Source of the DNA: Rhinopomastus cyanomelas
Lineage: Eukaryota; Chordata; Aves; Bucerotiformes; Rhinopomastidae
DNA: 64,000 bases
Assembly: GCA_013400115.1 (NCBI GenBank)
Contig: VXBP01008606.1
Location: forward strand, 806,001-870,000
Direction of reading: 5' to 3'
Shown: one piece after another, positions 11,312 through 20,384 of the stretch
Layout: each line of letters starts with the position of its first letter
How positions within the stretch are numbered: the first letter of the stretch is position 1
Notes under the pieces: model-generated
Seen by the model: only the letters and a program-made list of their open reading frames with translations
Told to the model about the DNA's origin: nothing
Database searches by the model: none
Program-made: the position numbers and the translations under genes

Positions 11312-12076
11312 CATAGAATCATAGAATCATTAGGGATTGGAAGGGACCTCAAAAGATCATCTAGTCCAGTCCCCTGACACAGCAGTCACACAGGAACATA
11401 TCCAGGTGAGTTTTAAATGTCTTCAGATAAGGAGACTCCACAACTCCCCTGGGTAGCCCACTCCAGTGCTCTGTCACCCTCATTGTGAAGAAGTTCCTTC
11501 TGTTATTTATCTGGAACCTCCTGTGTTCCAGCTCCCACCCATTGCCCCTTGTCCTATCACTAGAGGACATTGAGAAGAGCCTGGCTCCATCCTCCTGACA
11601 CCCATCCTTCAAATATTTACAGACATTAATGAGGTCACCCCTCAGTCTCCTCTTCTCCAAGCTAAAGAGACCCAGCTCCCTCAACCTTTCCTCATAAGGG
11701 AGATGCTCCACTTCCTTCATCATCCTTGTTGCTCTACGCTGGACCCCCTCCGGAAGCTCCGTGTTCTTCTGGAACTGAGGGGCCCAGAACTGGACACAAT
11801 ACTCCAGGTGTGGTCTCACCAGTGCAGAGCAGAAGGGGAGAAGAACCTCTCTCAATCTGTTAACCACCGCCTTCTGATCCACCCCAAGATGCCATTGGCC
11901 CTCTTGGCCACCAGAGCACATTGCTGGCTCACAGCCATCCTACTGTCCGCTAGGATCCCCAGGTGGTTTTCTCCTACACTGCTCTCCAACAGGTCAGTCC
12001 CCAGCCTATACTGGTACCTGGGGTTGTTCTTGCCCAGATGCCAGACTCTACACTTGCCCTTGTTATTCTTCATTCA
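11312..12076 (-). mobile_element. CR1 LINE, 5'-truncated, about 765 bp
   Basis: One of the two longest copies here. On the minus strand it runs from the RT C-terminal coding region (starting near NKGKCRVWHLGKNNPRYQYR) through the ORF2 stop, 3' UTR and tail (TCATAGAATCATAGAATCAT on the plus strand). A small deletion near 11,386 removes part of the 3' UTR. A full-length CR1 would be about 4-5 kb, so most of ORF2 and all of ORF1 are missing. Confidence 0.97.
11361..12073 (-). pseudogene. CR1 ORF2 (reverse transcriptase) C-terminal remnant
   Basis: Two overlapping minus-strand frames cover one ancestral coding region: 11,852-12,073 (73 codons, with DLLESSVGENHLGILADS and SQQCALVAKRANGILGWI) and 11,361-11,921 (186 codons, with LVRPHLEYCVQFWAP, RLRGDLINVCKYLKDGCQED and NFFTMRVTEHWSGLP). 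The switch of frame shows a frameshift. The RT palm with its catalytic YxDD motif and the endonuclease domain lie upstream in an intact element and are absent here, so no enzyme can be made. Confidence 0.93.
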
Positions 12077-13269
12077 CCTGATGTACACACAGAGCAGTCA
12101 CTGGTGTAAAGTAAACCTGCAATATTCTTACAAAGGGAGATCTTTGGAAAGAGCAACCTTCCAAAACACGGTGAATGATGTTAAGAGCAATAGGCAAATA
12201 TTTGCTCTTTGACTATGACATCTTCAGGAGGCAGCCCACACTTTCCTGGCATTAGGCAGTAACTAAGTCAGAATGCTCATTCTCTTCTCTCATTCACAAT
12301 TAACTCTGAATTGCTTTCACATTTTTCAAGCGTATTCAACATCACACGTTTATTCTGAGTGATGGCCACGAAGGTGTGTCGCCAGCAGGAACCAGACACA
12401 TTGCTCAGGCACTTCTTCACAACTCATTAAGTACTGCCTCAGTTTCTTCTGTTTCTGATCCTAATTTTTCTTCTTTCGGATGGACAGAGACCCATTTTGT
12501 AAGTGGTTTCTGCACCTTTGGACACTGTGATGGGTTAGTTAGTCTGAGTGGACTCAAACCACCTGGTATTATTTTTGTTCCAATTAGACTGCATTTAATT
12601 ACTAGATTCTTATTTAAAATCTGCTTTCCATAAATGTTAAGCAACGTTGCCTGAAAAAGTGCTGTTTCAGTTAACATTTCTGCCCATAAATCAGTTGGTG
12701 GAATATTCAGAGAAAGCAAATATGGAAGGGGTGTGAACACAGCTGAAGGCTATTCAACGTTTTAGTCAAGGGAATTTTCATGGAAAATGTTTTGAGGTAT
12801 TTGCTTAGTTCTAATCATTACTGTGGGATGCTTGGGAAATCCAATAGTAACAGAAAGTGCCAAACTTTGAAAGCCATGAAGTATGTTCGAAGAAAGAAAT
12901 TTTCGTTTCATGTTTGTGTTGAAATGTTGGTGCAGGAGGGGCGCAGCCCAGCGGAGCCAAATTCCACAATTCTCCCAGCCTTCCGCGGCTTGGAAGGCCG
13001 CTACTCTCGCCTGAGCTCTGTGAGACCCTCTGTAACTACAGGGAGCTTTTGTTTTCCGTCAGCACTTCTGCCAGGAACTTGGCTATTGCTGAGCTCCGAG
13101 CGGAAACAAGCTGTTTACGTTTCCTGTGAAACTGCAGCAGAAATGTCTTGGGATGGAGGTCCTGGTGGGGAAGCACCACGTTTCAGTCTTGTCTACACAC
13201 AGGAGAGCGGTCAAGTGGAGCGATATCTGAGCTGGTGCTGGAGTAGCTCTAGTACCAAGAGCAAGTCAG
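12077..13269. other. Unassigned DNA with a short GC-rich patch
   Basis: No recognisable repeat or exon. Bases ~12,925-13,110 are GC-richer with several CpGs (GGGGCGCAGCCCAGCGGAGC). The 195-codon frame at 12,780-13,367 (+) runs out of frame into the CR1 that follows and has no family similarity I recognise. Confidence 0.4.
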
Positions 13270-13861
13270 CCAATATAACAAGGGCAAGTGCAGAGTCTGG
13301 CATCTGGGCAAGAACAACCCCAGGTACCAGTATAGGCTGGGGACTGACCTGTTGGACAGCAGTGTAGGAGAAAGGGGCCGGGGGGTCCTGGTGGACAGTA
13401 GGACCATGAGCCAGCAATGTGCCCTTGAGGCCAAGAGGGCCAACAGCATCCTGGGGTGGATCAGAAGTGGGGTGGTTAGCAGATCAAGAGAGGTTCTTCT
13501 TCCTCTTTGCTCTGCACTGGTGAGACCACACCTGGAATATTGTGTCCAGTTCTGAGCCCCCCCCCATTCCAGAAGGACACAGAACTGCTGGAGAGAGGCC
13601 AGCACAGAGCCACAAAGATGATGGAGGGAATAGAATGTGGGTGTCAGGAGGATGGAGCCAGGCTCTGCTTAGTGGCTTCCAGTGATAAGACAAGGGACAA
13701 GGGGTGTAAGCTGGAACATAGGAGGTTCCATATCAATATGAGAAGGAAATTCCTCATGGTCGAGGTGACAGAGATCTGGAATGGACATCACAGGGGTGTT
13801 ATGGAATCTCCTTCTCTGGAGACATTTAAAACCTGACTGGATGTGTTCCTTGATTGACTTG

Positions 13862-13869
13862 GTCTAGGT
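13862..13869. repeat. Target-site duplication, left copy (GTCTAGGT)
   Basis: 8 bp identical to 13,992-13,999, directly left of the hAT-type element. GTCTAGGT is part of the CR1 3' UTR, where it occurs once in uninterrupted copies. Confidence 0.95.
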
Positions 13870-13991
13870 CAGGGGTCCTCAAACCCTGGCCTGCGGGCCA
13901 GATACCAGGCACCACAAACTACAGCCCGGCCCCCGACACTGTCTGAGGGACAGGGAACTGGGCCTGTGTTTAAAAAGTTTGAGGAGCCCTG
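13870..13991. mobile_element. 122-bp hAT-type non-autonomous element (MITE)
   Basis: Begins CAGGGGTCCTCAAAC and ends GTTTGAGGAGCCCTG. These are 15-bp terminal inverted repeats with one mismatch (position 6). It is flanked by a perfect 8-bp duplication, the target size of hAT transposases. Next to one end is AAAAAGTTT, and the interior is GC-rich with GGCCTGCGGGCC and GCCCGGCCCCC. The ends resemble, from memory, the OposCharlie/OC1 group of hAT elements (CAGGGGTCCTCAAACTTTTT type). It has no coding capacity and must have been mobilised in trans. Strand is not assigned because no transposase remains. Confidence 0.93.
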
Positions 13992-13999
13992 GTCTAGGT
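13992..13999. repeat. Target-site duplication, right copy (GTCTAGGT)
   Basis: The second copy of the 8-bp duplication. The CR1 3' UTR (GATCCTGCTGTGG) resumes immediately after it, so removing the element and one copy restores an unbroken CR1 order. Confidence 0.95.
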
Positions 14000-14079
14000 G
14001 ATCCTGCTGTGGCGGGAAGATTGGACTAGATGATCTTTAGAGGTTCCTTCCAATCCCTAATGTTCTGTGATTCTGTGAA

Positions 14080-15553
14080 TATCATAGACAAATCAAGTAG
14101 AGCATCCCCTTCAGTAGAGGTCAGGCACCTTTAGGAGAGACAGATTTTGCAAGCTGCTGATGACCTAAAAGGCCCAACCTGCACAACCTTTATTTTCCAT
14201 TTTAATAGGAGTTGAGGAAGCTGATCAGATCACAGATGCACTCGATAATGTGATGAATGGCACCTTCATCAGACTACTAAAAACTTTCCCTGCTGCTAGG
14301 GCTTCACCCTGCCTTCTTTTATTGTGTATTAGCAGCCCGAGATGCTGCATGCACTGAAATGTGAGAAGGGTTTTCATGCTTGCGAGAGTTCAGCATCAAG
14401 CTAGAGCTGAACATTAGCACTTCTCTTACTTTACATTCAAAGGGTTCTTTGTCAGGGCTGCATATTCAGAGAGATAACAACAATGAGGATTCATGGAAAT
14501 TCAGTGCCCTCTGCCTCTCCTCTGATAAAGCATGAGATCATAAAGACATTGCATCTGAAACATATTTGGTTGAATTTTGGAAGGCCAAAATATGAAGGCA
14601 TTTCATAAATTAGGATGGATGGATGAACTCCTGCAGCACAAAAGAATGCCAAAGGACCATACAGGGTTTTTTTTTCCCCCTTCAGGATTCAGCACTTAGC
14701 AGCTATTCAATTACTGCTTCGAGATAAAGCACAAATGCAACAGCTACTTTACACTATGCTTCATATTTTACTTTCTCATGAATATAGAATTGTATTGCTG
14801 ATCGCACAAGCATCACACATCTAAGCCCTAATATCCACAGCCTCAAAAAAACCCCCTGATGCCACAGAAAAGGATTCTTTTTTATCACGTTTCAATTGTC
14901 TGAACACTCAGAGAACTGTGGAATCTGCTAGCGGCTTTCATTTTAAAAAAAAACCAGGAGGCAATTATGTGCTATACATTTTGGGAGCTCATTTGTGGGG
15001 TACAAGAAGATCGTGGCAGATTTTGTTAAATATGATCAGCTACATCATGCAAGCCGAAGTGCAAACCACAGATCCATGTATTCTTAGAGCAAATCAACAC
15101 AGCAGACAAGCAGCATTTGTTAACTGCTCTGACATCTTCCTTTGGCTTTGCAAGCCACGATTTATGCTCACCAAGTTCTTTGCAAATGGGAACTATAGTA
15201 TTTGTTTCGTATTTTATAGGTGCTTTAGCACACTGGATTTGTTGAGGTTTGGTTGGCTCTGGCCATGGGTACTGAATTAGAAATACCTCCTATTTCCTGG
15301 GAGTGCTTGGAGATGTAAGAACTATAAAAGCCTCAGTGTTCATCATGAGTCTATCAGCCCTCATCATAGCTCATCTCCTATCACAGACAAAATTTCCATA
15401 AGTATTAACAATGGTTGCTCGGTGGTGTCTATCAAGGCAGAAACCATCCTACAAAACCAGGAGAATGACTGCTGCCACCTTTGTTGGCAGCTGTGTTGGA
15501 ATGGTCTCGGGACACTAAAATGCCTTCCTTGCTCAAAGATCACTGCTGCAGTT
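14080..15553. other. Unassigned single-copy DNA
   Basis: No repeat or exon recognised. A 120-codon open frame at 14,918-15,280 (+) has no family motif. A short GGAT run occurs near 14,615. Confidence 0.4.
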
Positions 15554-15722
15554 AGAATCACAGAAACATTCAAGTTGGAAAGGACCCCTGAGATCATTGA
15601 GTCCAACCATCAACCCTACTCTACGAGTTCACTCCTAAACCAGATCCCCCAACACGACTTCTAAGTGACTTTTAAACACATCCAGGGATGGGGACACAAC
15701 CACCACCCTGGGCAGCAGTTGA
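15554..15722 (-). mobile_element. Old CR1 LINE 3' fragment
   Basis: A minus-strand, older subgroup: AAGTTGGAAAGGACCCCTGA, GAGTCCAACCATCAACCCTA and CACATCCAGGGATGGGGACA read on the plus strand. The same subgroup appears on the plus strand at 17,350 and 37,590. The 5' end breaks near CCCTGGGCAGC. Confidence 0.92.
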
Positions 15723-16565
15723 GGAGATGAAGGGATCTCTCCTCCCTGGGAGCAGGCTTGTGCAAGAAGTACTTGTTCCTTGCTGCCTGCACCGTGGCTG
15801 ATTTCTGAGGAGATGGTTCAGTTTTTTCCTTTGTCTGTACAATGGTGGTTGCAACAGAGTTTGAGCACCTGGTCCTGGATGTGGCACAAAAAGCAAACGT
15901 TATTTTCCTTTAGGAGTGTGATGTTCATCAGGCAACCAAACGCTGTAATGGGGGTGTCAATGAGGTGCTCTCTGAGCTCTGCCTGGGCTATTGTTGAGTT
16001 GACAAACCAGCAGTTGGGTAACAAAGTGTAACTACCTCGCATAAACAATGCACCACCACAAAACACGAAATCAGCGTGGAAGCTGCATCATATTTCTCAA
16101 TACACAAAGTTTGGTCCCAGTTCTGCCATCAGTTGCAGGGTACAATGACTTTACACATTGTAATTGAGGGCATAATTGAACCAATTTTCTATAATCATCT
16201 ATACATTCCCCAAACAAATCCTGAGTTACCCCAGAAACGCTTTCACATTAAATGTCTCCAGGCTCCACTTTTCTCATAGATCTTTTCATTCCAATGTTTA
16301 CTTTATAGTGGTGTCATTAGGAAATATTAGAAATGTTAACATTTGAATATAATGAGATATCTGCAACTTTTGCTTCTTGCAATATCAACTTTCTTGAGGT
16401 TATGAAAAGCTGATATTTCATAATAAGCAAGCAAAAAAAAAGAGAGTAATAAGAAAGGTGAATATAGATACTCAAAACACAGGCTGCTGAACTGCTGAAC
16501 TCCTGGATAAACTTTGATACTTCTAGAGGTGCGAATTAGGAGCTAATCTCCCACACACTGGTCCA
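15723..16565. other. Unassigned single-copy DNA
   Basis: No repeat or exon recognised. Opposed short open frames near 15,780-16,066 show no family motif. Confidence 0.4.
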
Positions 16566-16682
16566 AAGAATCACAGAACATCAGGGATTGGAAGGGACCT
16601 CAAAGATCATCTAGTCCAATCCCCCTGCACTGCAGAATCACCGAGCTCAAGTCATGCAGGTACATGTCCAGGCAGGTTTTAA
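16566..16682 (-). mobile_element. Young CR1 LINE 3' end
   Basis: Minus-strand tail and 3' UTR only (AGAATCACAGAACATCAGGG, GATCATCTAGTCCAATCCCC). Truncated after the GTCCAGGCAGGTTTT motif. Confidence 0.95.
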
Positions 16683-17349
16683 TGAGCAGAAAGCATGTCT
16701 CTTGTTCTAGACACTCATTTTAGATGTTTAGCTGCTGAAGTCAACAAGGTGCTCCAGCACATGCCTGAATCACAGCCCAGTCCGCTCGCTTGGTGAAATA
16801 AAACGTCTGATAATTTGCACAGCGCTGGGAAGAGGGCTGGTGATTTGTTATCCGTAAATCCAGTGAACTTCTGACATGTCCTGTTGCCTGGGTGAGGCAA
16901 GACATCCATTCAGTTACTAATGGGGGAAAGTTGAGGCACTGTATGATTTGTTTTACTGATGTAAATGTCGCACGGGGCTATATTTTGTGAATGGGTGATA
17001 GATCTAATGAAAGCTTCGTCCCTTAGCCACCCTGCTGAGGGGCAGTGAAATGAAACATTCTGTGGTGTCTAGGTCTTCAAAAACAAGAAGCTAAACAAAA
17101 TTCTTCTAAACAGTTACCATCACAGCCCTGCACTAATATTTATTGAGTGAAAAGCCACAAGTTTTATTCGCTGTTGGCTTGCTCCAAATCATGTTGTTCT
17201 GTGAATGAAACCATACTTTTCACAATTGGTGGTAATTATGATTCAGAGCTTTTCATAAAATAATTAGAGGAGATGGAGTTAGCACACATTTTCAAATATT
17301 TGGTTTGTTTCTGGAACTTTTCTGCTTCTCTACGTGCTCTGTTGGCTCT
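16683..17349. other. Unassigned single-copy DNA
   Basis: Nothing recognisable. Moderately AT-rich. Confidence 0.4.
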
Positions 17350-17868
17350 AGTTACTTTGAGGCTGCACCTTGAGTACTGTGTCCAGTTTTGGGCACCTCA
17401 GTACAACAGAGACATCGAGGTGCTGGAGCAAATGCAGAGGAGGGCCTGGAGAATCAATCTGATGAGGAGAAATTGAGAGAGATGAGGCTGTTTAGTTCAA
17501 GGAAGTGAAGGCTAAGGGGAGACCTCATAGCTCTCTACAACTATCTGAAAGGACATTGTAGGGATGTTGGTGCTGGTCTCTCCTCACAGGTAATTAGCAA
17601 GAGAACCAGAGGGAAGGGCTTCAAGCTTCAACAGGGTAGATTTAGACTAGACATCAGGAAGAAATTCTTCCTGGAGAGAGTGGTCAGGCACTGGAATGGG
17701 TTGCCCAGGGTGGTGGTTGAGTCCTCATCCCCGGATGTGTTTAAAAGTCACTTAGATGTAGTGTTGAGGGATCTGGTTAAGGGGTGAACTTGCAGAGTAG
17801 GGTTGATGGTTGGCCATGATGATCCCGAGGGTCATTTCCAACCTGAATGATTCTATAATTCTATGATT
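17350..17868 (+). mobile_element. Old CR1 LINE, about 520 bp
   Basis: A plus-strand copy with diverged ORF2 C-terminus (the frame up to 17,476 reads LRLHLEYCVQFWAPQYNRDI), then GACCTCATAGCTCTCTACAA, the 3' UTR (TTAGATGTAGTGTTGAGGGA, GGTTGATGGTTGGCCATGAT) and the tail ATTCTATAATTCTATGA. Several stops break the frame. Same subgroup as 15,554 and 37,590. Confidence 0.95.
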
Positions 17869-19257
17869 CAGAATTCTGTTTGGCCCACTAATTCTCTATC
17901 AAGATGGTGGAAACGGATCCTTTTGAGTTTCAACACTAAATAAAATGTCTATGCTGAATCATGAAAGCTGCAAGCAGAAATGGAAATTTTTAAAAAAGGT
18001 TTTTTTTTTGCCCTGGAAAAATTCAAATTGTAAAATTCTAACTGAACATGGAAATCTGGCAGTTTCAGTGAGGCATTAGTGGGGGAAGTTTTTTAGGTCA
18101 GCCTGGGATTTTGGATAAAAGAGGAATGAGTAACGCCGCTTCTGAGTAGCTTAATGCCCTTGTGACTGGGGGATGTTAAGATAGCAAACTCAGCCTTATA
18201 TATCTTATTTAATCAAAGAACATATAACTTCATCAGAACTGGCTTCAACTTTCAAGTAGGAATAAACTTCTTCTCTTACTGGAAATTGTTAGGTACTCAT
18301 ATTACAGCAAAGCAGATAAGGTTTTTGCCTTTCTGGATTCACAGTTGAAGAAAGAGAACAAAAGGAAGGAAAAAACATATAAGAGAGAAACAGCAGAAAA
18401 GGCAAACCCTAGCCATGCCATTTGTAGTAAATACTCTGTTTACTTTTAATGAAGTGCAAGCCAATCTTGGTTTGGTAGCTCTTCTTCCTAGGGCAGGCTG
18501 TAACTGAGAGAAAATGCTGCCATTGCAAACTCTGAAGTCACCTGGGTGTTTGAAGTACTGAGTGATGCGACACTTTGTCACTGTGGCACACAGGGTTAGC
18601 TGAAGGGCTGGGCACACAAGGCATGTACGTTAGATAACATCACCCAGAGACTAAATAAGCCTCCGTGTGGCACAGGCTCATAAAAGGGTGCTGGGAATGG
18701 GCACACATGGACACTTCTGGCTCTAAGGCAACTTCCACTTTACACTGGTGTTCAGCAAAAATATCAGCAGCCTAGGCCAAGCTTGAACATAGCTAGTATG
18801 CACCCACTAAAGTACAGCTAATGCACTGCCACAAACACAGACTAGAGCACAACTGAGCTACACAGCAGAAAGCAGAATGGTTCCTTCTGTCAGCAGCATC
18901 TGCATCTACCAAAGAGGCAGCAACACTAGGTATCGCCATGGCCCTACTGAGGAGATGTAAATAATCTGCAAGAAGAGCATTACCTGATGAAGGGATGGGA
19001 AGCACTCTCCTCTGATCTCATTTCAAGCAAACCTTCCAGTAAATGTGAGCGCTGTGTCCGTGCTCCTGCATGCAGCTCTCACCATGCTCTCCTCTCCCAG
19101 AGTAATTCTGATGTACCTTGCACAAAGAGATGTAGCTGTAGGTCATCTCACTGCACTACAAGAGTATCTGAATCCATGGTCCCACAGCCAAGGAAATCCA
19201 TCCACATTTGGAACATCATCCCCTGCAGATGTGCACCCAGCCCTCTGAGCAAGACCT
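17869..19257. other. Unassigned single-copy DNA
   Basis: No repeat or exon recognised across about 1.4 kb. Short open frames on both strands near 18,340-19,250 carry no motif I know. Confidence 0.4.
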
Positions 19258-19324
19258 GTATGGGGATTGGACTAGATGACCTTTTGAGGTCCCTTCCAAT
19301 CACTGATGTTCTATGATTCTGTGA
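19258..19324 (+). mobile_element. CR1 LINE 3' end, about 67 bp
   Basis: Only the last 3' UTR bases (GGGGATTGGACTAGATGACC) and the tail TGTTCTATGATTCTGTGA remain. This is the shortest copy that still has a complete tail. Confidence 0.93.
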
Positions 19325-19460
19325 TAAAGAGCAAATGTTTTCAGAGATTCAGGAGAGGATATCTGGATGGTGTCAGGTCAGGTTTCTATCCTGACTCCAG
19401 AACTCGTATTACTGAAATAATCCTTGACATAACCCCAGCTGTCGAAAATCAAATTGGATT

Positions 19461-19526
19461 TGTAAAATGCTTTAGGATCATTCCAGAGGAAAGGTGCTGT
19501 AGAAATATAAGGTATTATTATTACTA
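19461..19526 (+). repeat. Ancient L2/MIR-like 3' tail
   Basis: Matches the general pattern of the ancient L2/MIR3 3' end: TGTAAAATGCTTTAGGATCA, then GAGGAAAGGTGCTGTAGAAA and TATAAGGTATTATTATTA (compare the family pattern of a GCGCTTTG-type box, a GGCGCTATATAAAT-type box and a TTATTATT tail). It is heavily diverged, as expected for a repeat older than birds. Identification is by eye and only the terminal ~65 bases are convincing. Confidence 0.6.
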
Positions 19527-20170
19527 CAGTAAGACAAGTTCCCCATGTCCCTTGGTGATAATGCAGCTCACTGGTAGGGATAAACTATGGAGCCAACGTG
19601 AACCAGATTATTGCCTCATAAAATGGGACACCTGCCCTATTATCCCTTAAATAATAAGTACATAAAACAAATTTGACTGTAATAATAAAACATAATAGTG
19701 AAATATTTATGGGTAATTCTTCAATGCAGGATATGAGGATTAAGCCCTGCAATTTCTGTTGGCTCTTACAAGAGTTGCACTGTTCAATCCTTCCCATGAG
19801 GTCCAACTGAAACCGACCTCTAATGTGTTTGTACATCTGCAAAGTGCATAGTAACATAAGATGGAAATTGAAAAATATGATGAACTACCCCAGGTTTCAC
19901 CACTGCACTTCATCTCCAGTAGGCAGAAAGCTAAGATGTGCTTCAAATAAGCCAGCCAGCAGCAAGCTTATTGATAAGGAAAACATGCCAGCCAGGTCCC
20001 TCCTTTCAGAAAGGTGACTGCAAATAACACAGCTGTGCAGGTATTAATGAGTGCAAATGGTTAATTAAGCCAGCGTGTGAGCTTGTTGGACTCCGTTCAA
20101 TCACAACAGTAACTAAAGACACACAGTTGAAACGTATGTGTGCGAACTGGTCTGCAGATAAATAGCCCTG
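19527..20170. other. Unassigned single-copy DNA
   Basis: AT-rich, with no recognisable repeat or exon. Confidence 0.4.
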
Positions 20171-20183
20171 AGTCCTTAACAGA
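20171..20183. repeat. Target-site duplication, left copy (AGTCCTTAACAGA)
   Basis: A 13-bp sequence repeated exactly at 20,372-20,384 on the other side of a CR1 3' end. Twelve bases lie between this copy and the CR1 tail. Confidence 0.8.
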
Positions 20184-20194
20184 AACAATACTAG

Positions 20195-20371
20195 TCACAG
20201 AATCACAGAACATTAGGGATTGGAAGGGACCTCGAAAGATCATTTAGTCCAATCCCCCTGCCACAGCAGGATCACCTAGACCAAGTCACACAGGAACATG
20301 ATTCTGTGTCCAGGCAGGTTTTAAACATCTCCAGAGGAGGAGAGTCCACAACCCCCTGGGCAGCCCCTTCC
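20195..20371 (-). mobile_element. Young CR1 LINE 3' end with 13-bp target duplication
   Basis: Minus-strand tail, 3' UTR and last coding bases (TCACAGAATCACAGAACATT to GGCAGCCCCTTCC on the plus strand). Eight extra bases (GATTCTGT) sit near 20,300 in the 3' UTR. Flanked by AGTCCTTAACAGA on both sides. The AGT of the right copy overlaps CR1 sequence (TTCCAGT), a microhomology at the 5' joint. Confidence 0.95.
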
Positions 20372-20384
20372 AGTCCTTAACAGA
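20372..20384. repeat. Target-site duplication, right copy (AGTCCTTAACAGA)
   Basis: The second exact copy of the 13-bp flank, at the 5' joint of the truncated CR1. Confidence 0.8.

Larger units (their letters stand above)
13270..14079 (+). mobile_element. CR1 LINE, 5'-truncated, carrying a hAT MITE
   Basis: A plus-strand copy that starts in the RT C-terminal coding part (AACAAGGGCAAGTGCAGAGT), with LVRPHLEYCVQF encoded in the frame 13,352-13,555. An internal deletion near 13,636 of about 120 bases joins the region after QRRATKMMEG to GGGTGTCAGGAGG. The 3' UTR is interrupted at 13,870-13,991 by a hAT-type element. The tail is TGTTCTGTGATTCTGTGA. Confidence 0.96.

Noticed and set aside
11361..12073. 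Functional CR1 reverse transcriptase
   Set aside because: Only the C-terminal part is present, the frame shifts once and the catalytic core is missing. The same holds for every other copy in the window.
12780..13367. 195-codon plus-strand open frame as a possible gene
   Set aside because: Its last third runs through CR1 sequence in the wrong frame and the rest has no family motif. The length is explained by chance in a GC-richer patch.
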